The notes beneath the pieces were generated by a model, which did not search any database, had not been told where the DNA came from, and was given only the letters and a program-made list of their open reading frames with translations. Shown one piece after another: positions 34,642 through 43,344 of a DNA stretch of 64,000 bases. The translations under genes and the position numbers were made by a program. Position 1 is the stretch's first letter. Each line of letters begins with the position of its first letter. Source of the DNA: Streptomyces pristinaespiralis (GTDB lineage: Bacteria > Actinomycetota > Actinomycetes > Streptomycetales > Streptomycetaceae); the NCBI RefSeq assembly GCF_001278075.1, contig NZ_CP011340.1:7375501-7439500 (forward strand), in the 5' to 3' direction.

Positions 34642-35256
34642 ATGAGCACGATCACGCGACCTCGCGACCACCTGCGACCGCCGGCCGAGGAGAGGCAGCA
34701 GGAGGCAGAGCTGACCCGTGGCCTCTTCGCCGCCGACGAGCGCGTGTTCGCCACGATCTACCGGCAATGGAGCCCGCTGGTGCGGACCATGGCCACCCGC
34801 ACCCTCGGCGACGCGCGCGAGGCGGAGGACGTCACCCAGCTGGTCTTCCTGGCCGCCTGGCGGGGGAGGAGCGGATTCCGGCCCGACAAGGGCCCGCTCG
34901 GCGCCTGGCTGGTCGGCATAACCCGCCGCAAGATCGTCGACGCGCTGGCGGCCAGGACCCGGCGGCTCAGGCTGATCGACGCGGCGGCCGACGCGTCGAC
35001 CGCGACCGCACTGCGGCGAGGTGACGCCGGGCCGGACTCCGTCCTGGACCGTGTGCTGCTCGCCGACGAGATCTCCCGCCTCCCCCTGCCGCAGCGCCAG
35101 GTGCTGCGCATGGCGTTCTACGAGGACCTGACCCAGCGCCAGATCTCCGAGCGCACCGGCCTGCCCCTCGGAACGGTGAAGAGCCACGCCCGCAGGGGCC
35201 TGCACCGGCTCCGCCACCGGATCGAGCAGAACCGCCCGTCCGACACGGACGAGTAG
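34642..35256 (+). CDS. ECF RNA polymerase sigma factor (LitS-like position)
   Basis: A 204-residue group 4 sigma factor. Region 2 reads FATIYRQWSPLVRTMATRTL, then DAREAEDVTQLVFLAAWRG; region 4 reads LPLPQRQVLRMAFYEDLTQR followed by GLPLGTVKSHARRGLHRLR. The ATG at 34642 has AAGGA upstream. No anti-sigma gene follows; the next gene encodes a DUF4397 protein. In S. coelicolor the LitR-LitS pair drives light-induced genes, and the arrangement here is analogous. Confidence 0.87.
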   Translation: MSTITRPRDHLRPPAEERQQEAELTRGLFAADERVFATIYRQWSPLVRTMATRTLGDAREAEDVTQLVFLAAWRGRSGFRPDKGPLGAWLVGITRRKIVDALAARTRRLRLIDAAADASTATALRRGDAGPDSVLDRVLLADEISRLPLPQRQVLRMAFYEDLTQRQISERTGLPLGTVKSHARRGLHRLRHRIEQNRPSDTDE

Positions 35257-35357
35257 GTCCCGGCCCGAACCGGTCCGCATCCGCCGGGGGCGCCACACCG
35301 GAAACGACAACGAGACTTCGCAACACGGCGGAGCCCTCTTCCGAAGGACTGATCCTC

Positions 35358-36176
35358 ATGACCTCTCGGACCCCCCTCACCCTCGTGGCCTCAGCCGGCG
35401 TCTGCGTGTTCGCACTCGCCGCCGCCGCACCCGCCATGGCCTCCTCCGCCCAGGACGAGAAGGCCATGGTGTCGGTGTTCCACGGCGTACCCGGACTTGA
35501 CGTCGACGTCTACGCCAACGGTGATGAACTGCTCGGCGACTTCAAGCCCGGCACCCTCACCGAGCCGCAGTCGCTCGCCGCCGGCACCTACGACATCCAG
35601 GTCTTCGCAGCCGGCGAAGGACCCGGCGGCACCCCGGCCGTCGAGAAGTCGATCGACGTGCCGGCGGGAGCGAACGCGACCATCGCCGCGCATCTGTCGG
35701 CCGACGGCAAGCCGCAGCTGACCGCCTTCGTCAACGACATGTCCGCGCTCGAAGCGGGCAAGACCCGCCTGACCGTCCGCCACGTCGCCGCGGCTCCCGC
35801 CGTGGACGTCCGGGCAGGCGGACAACCTCTGTTCACCGGACTGGAGAACCCGAAGCAGGCCACCACCGAGGTCGACGCGGGCGCCGTCTCCGCCGATGTC
35901 GTGCTGGCCGGCACGGACACCGTGGCCGTCGGCCCGGCCGACCTGGACCTCAAGGAGGGAACCGGCAACGTCGTCTACGCCTGGGGCAGCGCCCAGGACA
36001 AGAACCTGGCACTCAAGGTGCAGAGCTTCAGCGGCATGGAATCCGCTTCCGGGGCCGACGGCGCGGCCGTCCCCCGGAACTCGTCCCAGCCCTGGCTCGC
36101 CTCGGCCGCCGCGGCCGGGGTGGTCGCGGTCCCCGGTCTCCTCGTCGCCCGCCGCGCCGCCGGACGGCGTGGCTGA
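35358..36176 (+). CDS. DUF4397 surface protein
   Basis: A 272-residue exported protein. A signal peptide (TPLTLVASAGVCVFALAAAA, then PAMA) precedes two DUF4397 beta-sandwich repeats, seen as VSVFHGVPGLDVDVYANGDE and LTVRHVAAAPAVDVRAGGQP. A hydrophobic segment near the end and the basic tail RRAAGRRG make it a C-terminally membrane-anchored protein. No LPxTG-type sortase motif is visible. Its place directly after the ECF gene suggests that sigma factor directs it. Confidence 0.85.
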   Translation: MTSRTPLTLVASAGVCVFALAAAAPAMASSAQDEKAMVSVFHGVPGLDVDVYANGDELLGDFKPGTLTEPQSLAAGTYDIQVFAAGEGPGGTPAVEKSIDVPAGANATIAAHLSADGKPQLTAFVNDMSALEAGKTRLTVRHVAAAPAVDVRAGGQPLFTGLENPKQATTEVDAGAVSADVVLAGTDTVAVGPADLDLKEGTGNVVYAWGSAQDKNLALKVQSFSGMESASGADGAAVPRNSSQPWLASAAAAGVVAVPGLLVARRAAGRRG

Positions 36177-36221
36177 CACGGACTCTCCCCGCGCATCCCT
36201 GCGGGGCACCGCGGGGACAGA

Positions 36222-36259
36222 GGCGCCGTCGCCCGTGCCATCGCGCGGGCGACGGCGCC
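36222..36259 (+). terminator. terminator hairpin after the DUF4397 gene
   Basis: GGCGCCGTCGCCCG (36222-36235) and its exact complement (36246-36259) form a 14-bp stem with a 10-nt loop, 45 bp after the stop codon. Confidence 0.7.
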
Positions 36260-36376
36260 CGACGTCCTACGGCCGCCGCGGTGTTGCGCGGACGCGCCCG
36301 CGGCTTGCCAGGCGCAGCGGAGCACCGGCCGGCTCGGGGTCCTGAGCAGGCTCGGGGTCCTGAGCAGGGGAGCCGC

Positions 36377-36811
36377 TCAGCACGCGGTGTGGTCGGGGTG
36401 ATGCTTGGTGCGGCGTTCTTCCTTCATCTCCGCCTCGTAAAGGTGGTCCCGGCCGTCGGCGAGCTCGCTGCGGATCTCCTCTTCGAGCTGCTGGAAGGGC
36501 CGGTAGTAGGTGGCGTTGTATGCCTCGATGATCTGGAACGTCCAATGATCGGGAATGACGTTCCGGCCGAGGACCTCCCTCTCCACACGGTCGGCCTCCC
36601 GGCCGTGACCGGCTTCGCGCAGGAGGCGCACCGCGTCGTCCAGAACGAGGTCCGCGCTGCCGGTGAGCTGGTGAAAGCTGTAGAGGGCGCCGCGGGCCCG
36701 CTCGGTCGTCTCCAGAGCCTTCGACAGCGCCCCCAGCGCTTCGACCGTCGCCCTGGTCACGCCGGAGGGCCGCCGGTGCCGCGAGTCCGGCCGCTCGTGA
36801 TCAGAACTCAT
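36377..36811 (-). CDS. hypothetical protein, helical
   Basis: A 144-residue soluble protein that I cannot assign with certainty. It is mostly helical and charged: LGALSKALETTERARGALYS, LLREAGHGREADRVEREVLG, NATYYRPFQQLEEEIRSELA, with a His-rich end (KHHPDHTAC). The ATG at 36811 follows GGGAAGGGAG. A longer frame to 36901 adds residues without a ribosome site. No membrane segment or signal is present. Confidence 0.7.
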   Translation of the reverse strand: MSSDHERPDSRHRRPSGVTRATVEALGALSKALETTERARGALYSFHQLTGSADLVLDDAVRLLREAGHGREADRVEREVLGRNVIPDHWTFQIIEAYNATYYRPFQQLEEEIRSELADGRDHLYEAEMKEERRTKHHPDHTAC

Positions 36812-37085
36812 GCATCTCCCTTCCCGCTCTTCTCCCGCTCTTCGCGCCGGTGACTTCGGGTCCGCGGTGCGGTCGGTCGCGAGGGCGCGCGTGAGTGCCA
36901 CTCTTCCCTCCGCGTGGGTTCAGGCCGAACGGCCCGCGCGGCCGTTCACCCGCTCGTACCAAGGAGCGGTCGGCCGCCGGCCCGGCAGGCGCGTGATCCA
37001 CCGCGCTGCGACCGGGCGTCCGGGTGTCCGGGCGTCCAAGGGGCCATGGATCCGTTCCGTCACCGGTCCGGTCATCGGTCCACCG

Positions 37086-37265
37086 TCACCAGCCCCGCTC
37101 CGAGCTCTGCTGCTGCGGCACCACGACCAGGAACGCGTCCGAGTCCAGGTCCATCACGACCTCCGCAGCCAGACCCTCGTCCCTGCGGTGACGGGCGTAT
37201 TCCTCCGCCTGCCGACTGCCCCGCGGATCACCCGCCGGGAACTTCTCCAACACTGTGCGGCGCAT
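37086..37265 (-). CDS. small conserved-type hypothetical protein (59 aa)
   Basis: A complete 59-residue frame beginning MRRTVLEKFPAGDPRGSRQA and continuing EEYARHRRDEGLAAEVVMDL, then DSDAFLVVVP. GGGAG lies 9 nt upstream of the ATG. The amphipathic pattern and sensible codon bias support a real gene. Similar small proteins with a KFPAGDPRGS start are, from memory, common in Streptomyces. Function is unknown. Confidence 0.65.
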   Translation of the reverse strand: MRRTVLEKFPAGDPRGSRQAEEYARHRRDEGLAAEVVMDLDSDAFLVVVPQQQSSERGW

Positions 37266-37424
37266 GACGCACTCCCTCGTCTCTCCCGCTCCAACGACGG
37301 TCCCCGGCCGGTGTCACGGCCCGGCCACAGTTGGAACGGCTGACCGGCCAACCGGTTCCGGTACCGGGTTTGCGTGGCAGGGTGTTGCGGGCAATCCACT
37401 GTGGGCTACGGAAGAGGGGGACCC

Positions 37425-38468
37425 GTGATCGTCTGGATCAACGGTGCGTTCGGAGCGGGCAAGAGCACTACCGCACGCGAACTGATCGACCTGATCCCGA
37501 ACAGCACACTGTTCGACCCCGAACTGATCGGCGCGGGCATGCGGCACCTGTTGCCGGCCAAGCGGCTGGCCGAGGTCGGCGACTATCAGGACCTGCCCAT
37601 CTGGCGGCGGCTCGTGGTGGACACGGCGGCGGCGCTGCTCGCCGAGTTGGGCGGCGTGCTGGTGGCGCCCATGACCCTGCTGCGGCAGGACTACCGTGAC
37701 GAGATCTTCGGCGGTCTCGCCTCCCGCCGGATAGCGGTGCGGCATGTGCTGCTGGCACCTGCTGAAACGATTTTGCGCGAACGAATAGCCGCCCGTGAGG
37801 CGTTCCCCGACGATGCGGAGGAGAGCGAACGCGTCCGACGATGGGCCGTCGGGAACATCGAGCGCTATCAGGCCGCGCTCGGCTGGCTGGCCGGCGACGC
37901 GCACGTCATAGACACCAGCCGCCTCGGCGCCCGGGCCGTCGCCGCAGCCGTCGCGGACGCCGTCCGCACGGGCGCGGCGCCCGCCAGCGACATCGTCCAG
38001 ACGCCCGAACCGGCGGCCGAGACCCTCGCCGCCGGTGTGCTGCTCTTCGACGAACACGACCGGGTGCTCCTCGTCGACCCGACCTACAAGCCCGGCTGGG
38101 AGTTCCCCGGCGGCGTCGTGGAGCGCGGCGAGGCGCCGGCCCGCGCGGGCATGCGGGAGGTCGCGGAGGAACTCGGCATCGAACTGACAGAGGTTCCCCG
38201 GCTGCTGCTCGTCGACTGGGAGCCTCCCGCGCCGCCCGGCTTCGGCGGACTGCGGCTGCTGTTCGACGGCGGCCGGCTCCCCGAGGGCGACGCCGCACGC
38301 GTACTGCTCCCCGGCTCCGAACTCCGCGGCTGGAAGTTCGCCACCGAGCACGAAGCGGCCGGCATGCTGCCGCCCGTCCGCTACGAGCGGCTGCGGTGGG
38401 CCCTGCGGGCCCGGGAGCGTGGAACGGTCCTCAACCTGGAGGCGGGCGTCCCGGTCGGCGGTTCCTGA
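37425..38468 (+). CDS. P-loop kinase-like / Nudix hydrolase fusion
   Basis: A 347-residue two-domain protein. Residues 1-180 are an AAA/kinase-like NTPase with Walker A INGAFGAGKSTTA at the very start, resembling chloramphenicol phosphotransferase or zeta-toxin-like P-loop kinases. Residues 205-340 are a Nudix hydrolase; the Nudix box is GGVVERGEAPARAGMREVAE followed by ELGI. The GTG at 37425 follows GAAGAGGGGG. The pairing suggests a kinase linked to nucleotide-derivative clean-up. The substrate is unknown. Confidence 0.85.
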   Translation: MIVWINGAFGAGKSTTARELIDLIPNSTLFDPELIGAGMRHLLPAKRLAEVGDYQDLPIWRRLVVDTAAALLAELGGVLVAPMTLLRQDYRDEIFGGLASRRIAVRHVLLAPAETILRERIAAREAFPDDAEESERVRRWAVGNIERYQAALGWLAGDAHVIDTSRLGARAVAAAVADAVRTGAAPASDIVQTPEPAAETLAAGVLLFDEHDRVLLVDPTYKPGWEFPGGVVERGEAPARAGMREVAEELGIELTEVPRLLLVDWEPPAPPGFGGLRLLFDGGRLPEGDAARVLLPGSELRGWKFATEHEAAGMLPPVRYERLRWALRARERGTVLNLEAGVPVGGS

Positions 38469-38891
38469 CGGCTCACGGTCCCCTCGGCGGCGCGCCGCGC
38501 CCAGGGCGGGGCCGAGCGGCCTGCCGGGCGTGGACGAACGGCATTCGGGTCACGGGACGCGGCGTACGGCCACCGGGCGGGACGTGGCGTACGGCAACCC
38601 AGGCCCGGGCCCAGGAGGCGGCGCACGGCAACCTGGGCCCGGGCCCAGGACGCGGCGAACGGCCCCGGGCACTGGACGTGGCGAACGGTTCCGGGACCCG
38701 GCGGCACCGGTCGGGCGGACGCGCCGGGCGCTCCGGCAGCCACGGGGCGCGGCGCGCGGCCCGGGCTCGGGACGTGGCGAACGGTGCCGGGACCCGGCAG
38801 ACGGGTGGGGCGGCGCTCCGGCGGTGCCGGGCAGCGGGCTCAGGGTGGCAGGAGTTCGAGGGGGGCGGGGCCTTGGCCGCGGGCCGGGCCC
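38469..38891. repeat. gene-free gap with a six-copy GGACGYGGCGNACGG array
   Basis: This 423-bp gap has no credible gene. It contains six copies of a 15-bp unit close to GGACGTGGCGAACGG at 38555, 38580, 38614, 38648, 38674 and 38770. The first five are spaced 25-34 bp, near multiples of the helical turn. All point the same way. GC-rich hairpins such as CCCAGGCCCGGGCCCAGG lie between copies. Confidence 0.75.
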
Positions 38892-39584
38892 TCAGTCGGT
38901 GGTCGCCTCGGCCGCGGCCAGCAGCACCGCCGCGGCGTCCTCGGTGAGCGGGTCGCCGTGCCCGAAGCAGACCGTGGAGGGCGCGAGCGACGCGAGGCGC
39001 CGCATCGACGCCCGCGCCGCAGCCCGGTCCACGTTGAACACCCCCAGCATCACCTCGCCGACACCGGCGACGCAGTCACCTGTGAACAGCACCCCGTGGA
39101 CCGGCAGATGGAGACCGATCGAGCCGTCGGTGTGGCCGGGGGAGTGCACCACCCGCGCTCCGCCACCGAAGTCCAGCACGTCGCCGTCCTCCAGCTCGCG
39201 GTCCACCCGGGTCGGCGGCGCCGGCGGCACGGTCAGCCCGTGCTCGTACAACGGAACCTCCCAGTCCAGCAGGACCGGTTCCGGTACGGGCCGCTCGCCC
39301 CGCACCACCGGGGCGTCCAGCCGGTGGGCGAGGATCTCGGAGCCGTGCCGCTCCGCCAGTACCCCGGCCGCGCCCACATGGTCGCGGTGGCAGTGGGTGA
39401 GGACGATCCGCCGGACGCGCGCCGGGTCCAGCCCGGCACCGCGCAGCCCCTCCTCCATCAGCGGTGCGCTGCCCGCGTGTCCGGCGTCGACCAGCGTGAG
39501 ATCGTCGCCGTCCCGCCACACGTACGCCTGACCGATCGGGAAGCGGAACATGTACAGCCGGGGCGACACCTGGATGAAGTCCAT
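38892..39584 (-). CDS. MBL-fold metallohydrolase
   Basis: A 230-residue metallo-beta-lactamase-fold enzyme. The metal-binding motif is LTHCHRDHVG (HxHxDH), with His in VVHSPGHTDGS, Asp in LFTGDCVAGVG and a final His in CFGHGDPL. It most resembles glyoxalase II-like or general thioester hydrolases; it is not clearly a beta-lactamase. No signal peptide is seen. The M20 dipeptidase gene lies 63 bp upstream on the same strand. Confidence 0.88.
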   Translation of the reverse strand: MDFIQVSPRLYMFRFPIGQAYVWRDGDDLTLVDAGHAGSAPLMEEGLRGAGLDPARVRRIVLTHCHRDHVGAAGVLAERHGSEILAHRLDAPVVRGERPVPEPVLLDWEVPLYEHGLTVPPAPPTRVDRELEDGDVLDFGGGARVVHSPGHTDGSIGLHLPVHGVLFTGDCVAGVGEVMLGVFNVDRAAARASMRRLASLAPSTVCFGHGDPLTEDAAAVLLAAAEATTD

Positions 39585-39647
39585 GCGGCGAACCTACGCA
39601 GGCGCACGGCCCGCCGCACGGATCTCTGCTCTCGGCAGATCCTCGGG

Positions 39648-41012
39648 TCAGCTCCGCTTCGACCGGGCGTAGTTGGCGAGGAACAGCGCCTCGGTGACCG
39701 ACATCCGCTCAAGCTCAGAGGGCGACACGCTCTCGTTCACGGCGTGGATCTGCGCCTCCGGCTCGCTCAGGCCGATCAGCAGGATCTCCGCCTGCGGGTA
39801 CAGAGCGGCGAGTGTGTTGCACAGCGGGATCGAGCCGCCCATGCCCGCGGCCTGCATCTCCTCGCCCGGGTACGCGACCTTCATCGCCTCGGCCATCGAC
39901 GCGTACGCGGGGCTCGTCACGTCCGCGCGGAACGCCTGGCCCTGGCCGATCTGCTCGACCGCCACCCGCGCGCCCCACGGCGTGTGCGCCTCCAGATGGG
40001 CGGCGAGCAGCTTGTTCGCCTCCGCCGCGTCCTGGCCCGGCGGCACGCGCAGGCTGATCAGCGCCCGCGCGGACGCCTGTACCGACGGCGTCGCGCCGAC
40101 CACGGGCGGGCAGTCGATGCCCAGCACGGTCACGGCCGGCCGGGCCCAGATCCGGTCGGCGACCGTGCCGTCGCCGATCAGGCCCACCCCGTCGAGCACC
40201 TTGGCGTCCCTGCGGAAGTCGTCCTCCGGATAGGCGAGCCCGTCCCAGGTCGCGTCCGCCGCGAGCCCGTCCACGGTCGTCGAGCCGTCCTCGTCCCGCA
40301 GCGAGTCCAGCACCCGGATGAGGGCGGCCAGCGCGTCGGGGGCGGCGCCGCCGAACTGCCCGGAGTGCAGGTTCCCCCCGAGGGTGTCGATCTGCACCCG
40401 CAGCAGCGTCATACCGCGCAGACTGGCCGTGACCGTGGGCAGACCGACACGGAAGTTGCCCGTGTCGCCGATGACCACGGCGTCCGCGGCCAGCAACTCG
40501 GGGTGGGCCTCCGCGTACTGCTCCAGACCGCCCGTGCCCTGCTCCTCGGAGCCTTCCACGATCATCTTGATGCCCACCGGCACACCGCCGTTCGCCTTGA
40601 GGGCGCGCAGGGCGAGCAGGTGCATGATGAAGCCGCCCTTGCAGTCCGCGGTACCCCGCCCGTACCAGCGGCCGTCCCGTTCGGTCAGCTCGAACGGCGG
40701 TGAGATCCACGCCGCCTCGTCCAGCGGCGGCTGCACGTCGTAGTGCGCGTACAGCAGCACGGTCGGGGCGCCGGCCGGGCCGGGCAGGAAGCCGTAGACG
40801 GACTGGGTGCCGTCGGGGGTGTCCAGGACGGCCACGTCCGTGAAGCCCTCCGCGGTCAGGGCGCCCGCCACCCATGCGGCCGCTGCCTCGCACTCGCTCT
40901 TCGGGAACTGGGCCGGGTCCGCGACCGACTGGAACGCCACCAGCTCCGCGAGTTCCGCCTTGGCGCGGGGAAGCAGCGACGCGACGGTTTCTGCGATCGG
41001 TACGGCGGTCAT
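39648..41012 (-). CDS. M20 family dipeptidase
   Basis: A 454-residue di-zinc peptidase of the M20/carnosinase group. Zinc ligands are in YAHYDVQPP (His, Asp), RGTADCKGG (bridging Asp), VEGSEEQGTGG (catalytic Glu), VIGDTG and the C-terminal IHAVNESV. A central dimerisation domain is present. It would cleave dipeptides in the cytoplasm. The ATG at 41012 has GAGGAG 9 nt upstream; the longer frame to 41336 is low-complexity and out of place. Confidence 0.92.
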   Translation of the reverse strand: MTAVPIAETVASLLPRAKAELAELVAFQSVADPAQFPKSECEAAAAWVAGALTAEGFTDVAVLDTPDGTQSVYGFLPGPAGAPTVLLYAHYDVQPPLDEAAWISPPFELTERDGRWYGRGTADCKGGFIMHLLALRALKANGGVPVGIKMIVEGSEEQGTGGLEQYAEAHPELLAADAVVIGDTGNFRVGLPTVTASLRGMTLLRVQIDTLGGNLHSGQFGGAAPDALAALIRVLDSLRDEDGSTTVDGLAADATWDGLAYPEDDFRRDAKVLDGVGLIGDGTVADRIWARPAVTVLGIDCPPVVGATPSVQASARALISLRVPPGQDAAEANKLLAAHLEAHTPWGARVAVEQIGQGQAFRADVTSPAYASMAEAMKVAYPGEEMQAAGMGGSIPLCNTLAALYPQAEILLIGLSEPEAQIHAVNESVSPSELERMSVTEALFLANYARSKRS

Positions 41013-41158
41013 GGGCACGCTCCTCGGGGGCACGACGTTGTGCGATATGTGTACGGCGAATGTGTGGTCGATCCTCCCACAAGGGGTGGGGGGCGCCCGC
41101 GCCGTAGGATGCCGTCGAGAGCACTGGCCACAGGTCGGATCGGGAGCAGAAGTACATC

Positions 41159-42406
41159 GTGAGCAGCGAGAACGATGCCACCGGAGCAGAGGCGGCAAAT
41201 GAGCTTGGCGACCCCGTGTGGGACGTCGTCGTGGTCGGCGGAGGGCCCGCGGGGGCGTCGGCGGCCTACGCGGCGGCGGTGACCGGCCGCAGGGTGCTTC
41301 TGCTGGAGAAGGCCGAACTGCCCCGCTACAAGACATGCGGCGGGGGGATCATCGGACCGTCCCGCGACAGTCTGCCGCCCGGCTTCGAACTGCCGCTGCG
41401 TGACCGGGTTCACGCGGTGACCTTCTCGCTCAACGGCAGGCTGGCCCGCACCCGCCGCTCCAAGCGGATGCTCTTCGGGCTCATCAACCGCCCGGAGTTC
41501 GACGCGGGTCTGGTCGAGCAGGCGCAGAAGGCGGGAGCGGTGCTGCGCACCGGCGCGTCCGTGTCCCGCGTCGAACAGCACGGACCCGCCGTGCCGGACC
41601 GGCGCACTGTCGCCGTGGTGCTGTCGGACGGGGAGACGGTCCTGACGCGCGCGGTCGTCGGCGCCGACGGCAGCGCCGGCCGGATAGGCGCACATGTCGG
41701 TGTGAAGCTCGAGCAGGTCGATCTCGGGCTCGAGGTGGAGATCCCGGTCCCGGAGACGGTCGCGGAGGACTGGGAGGGCCGGGTCCTCATCGACTGGGGT
41801 CCGATGCCCGGCAGTTACGGCTGGGTGTTCCCCAAGGGGCGGACGCTGACGGTCGGTGTGATCTCGGCGCGCGGCGAAGGGGCCGCGACCAAGCGGTACC
41901 TGGAGGACTTCATCGCCCGGCTGGGTCTCGCCGGCTTCGAGCCCGCGATCTCCTCGGGCCACCTGACGCGCTGCCGCAGCGAGGATTCGCCGCTCTCCCG
42001 CGGCCGGGTCCTGGTCTGCGGCGACGCGGCCGGGCTGCTCGAGCCCTGGACCAGGGAAGGCATCTCGTTCGCACTGCGGTCCGGACGGCTCGCGGGGGAG
42101 TGGGCCGTGCGGATCGCGGAGGCCCACGACGCCGTCGACGCGCGCCGGCAGGCGCTGAACTACGCGTTCGCCGTCAAGTCGGGGCTCGGCGTCGAGATGG
42201 CGGTCGGGCGGCGGATGCTCACCGTCTTCGAGCGGCGGCCGGGGCTGCTGCACGCGGTCCTGACCGGTTTCCGCCCGGCGTGGAAGGCGTTCGCGGACAT
42301 CACCCGCGGGTCGACGACGCTGGCCGGCCTGGTGCGCACGCACCCGCTGGCCCGGCGTGCGCTGGACGTCCTGGACAAGCGGGCGGCGTCGCAGCCGGCG
42401 CCCTGA
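41159..42406 (+). CDS. geranylgeranyl reductase family FAD oxidoreductase
   Basis: A 415-residue flavoprotein. The FAD-binding GxGxxG region reads VVVVGGGPAGASAAYAAA, followed by the family's PRYKTCGGGIIG, and the second FAD motif LVCGDAAGLLEPWTREGI. Members reduce isoprenoid double bonds of lipids, quinones or chlorophyll precursors using NADPH or another donor. It is divergent from the dipeptidase gene. In streptomycetes it may act on menaquinone or polyprenyl lipids; this is inference. Confidence 0.88.
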   Translation: MSSENDATGAEAANELGDPVWDVVVVGGGPAGASAAYAAAVTGRRVLLLEKAELPRYKTCGGGIIGPSRDSLPPGFELPLRDRVHAVTFSLNGRLARTRRSKRMLFGLINRPEFDAGLVEQAQKAGAVLRTGASVSRVEQHGPAVPDRRTVAVVLSDGETVLTRAVVGADGSAGRIGAHVGVKLEQVDLGLEVEIPVPETVAEDWEGRVLIDWGPMPGSYGWVFPKGRTLTVGVISARGEGAATKRYLEDFIARLGLAGFEPAISSGHLTRCRSEDSPLSRGRVLVCGDAAGLLEPWTREGISFALRSGRLAGEWAVRIAEAHDAVDARRQALNYAFAVKSGLGVEMAVGRRMLTVFERRPGLLHAVLTGFRPAWKAFADITRGSTTLAGLVRTHPLARRALDVLDKRAASQPAP

Positions 42407-42774
42407 CCGGTCGGCGGGGGCGGGGGCACGCCTGGCCGGGGGCTCCTTCCGGGGCGGTTTGCGGCTGGGTCCGGGCCATGGTCCGGCGTGGTTCCGGCGT
42501 AGCCGGTACGGCTCGGGCCGGCAGGTCCGGTCCGGTACGTGTCCGGCCGGTGAGCGGCCCGGTCGTGACCGATGGGTCACGTCCGACCGACACGGTCCCA
42601 AGCGGTACGCGGCTGCCCGGGCCGGCAGGTCCGGTCCGGTACGTGCCCGGCCCGGCGCACCGCCCGGCCCGGCGCACCGCCCGGCCCGGTGAGCGGCCCG
42701 GTCGCGGAGCGCGGCGCCCGCGCGCCCGGCGTCCCCGTGCTCGCCGCCCTGGGCCGCACCCCTCGGTGAGGGGC
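42407..42774. repeat. gene-free gap with long direct repeats
   Basis: A 27-bp sequence beginning GGGCCGGCAGGTCCGGTCCG occurs identically at 42515-42541 and 42619-42645. A second unit, CCGGTGAGCGGCCCGGTCG, occurs at 42547-42565 and 42686-42704. CGCCCGGCCCGGCGCAC is tandem near 42655-42685. No coding frame is credible in these 368 bp. Confidence 0.72.
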
Positions 42775-43224
42775 TCAGCCGGTCACGGTGATCCGGAAGA
42801 CGGGGTGCCGGTGGGCCGCCGCGAGGAGTTCCTCGTCCGTGGAGCGGGCGTCGACCTCGCCGAAGAAGCGGCCGACCTCCCAGCCCCAGCGCTCGAGGTA
42901 GGTGCGCAACAGCTCCGGCTTCTGGTCGTCGGGCAGCTCCACGGCGGTGAACTGCTGTGTTCTGCGGCCGACCTTGAGTTGCCCGCCACCGGCGGCGCGG
43001 AGGTTGCGGACCCACTGGGAGTGGCCGCGGGCGGAGATCAGGTACGGGCCGCCGTCGTAGGGCAGCGGGTTGACGGGGATCGCCCGCCACTCCCCGCTGG
43101 TCCGGCCGCGTACGGACAGCTCCGCCGTGCCCATGAGGCTGATGCCCCGGCGGGCGAGCCAGCCGACGGCGTTGTTCAGGATCGTGTCGAACCGGTTGGG
43201 CTTGATGTAGTGCGCCTTCGACAT
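42775..43224 (-). CDS. Ddn-like deazaflavin (F420)-dependent protein
   Basis: A 149-residue split-barrel protein of the nitroreductase/deazaflavin-dependent family named after mycobacterial Ddn. Family features are LSVRGRTSGEWRAIPVNPLP, GPYLISARGHSQWVRNLRAA and GRRTQQFTAVELP. It would use F420H2 for quinone or nitro reduction. The ATG at 43224 follows GGGAGAAGG. A TetR gene is divergent, and two matching palindromes lie between them, so it is probably repressed by that regulator. Confidence 0.87.
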   Translation of the reverse strand: MSKAHYIKPNRFDTILNNAVGWLARRGISLMGTAELSVRGRTSGEWRAIPVNPLPYDGGPYLISARGHSQWVRNLRAAGGGQLKVGRRTQQFTAVELPDDQKPELLRTYLERWGWEVGRFFGEVDARSTDEELLAAAHRHPVFRITVTG

Positions 43225-43292
43225 GGCCTTCTCCCGTGTGTGGACCGTGGACCGGTTCGTCGGTGTTCCTGAGCGTGACCGGTGCTTCAATT

Positions 43293-43309
43293 CGAGAGCG
43301 CCGCTCTCG
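43293..43309. promoter_or_regulatory. TetR operator, copy 1
   Basis: CGAGAGCGCCGCTCTCG is a perfect 17-bp palindrome 69 bp upstream of the Ddn-like gene. It matches copy 2 at 14 of 17 positions. Confidence 0.65.
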
Positions 43310-43344
43310 CTTGAGAACAGTGTGCATGTGGCGGCGCTCCAAAG

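Noticed and set aside
32084-36176. Carotenoid biosynthesis cluster
   Set aside because: The LitR-like regulator and sigma factor suggested it, but no phytoene synthase, desaturase or cyclase gene is present.
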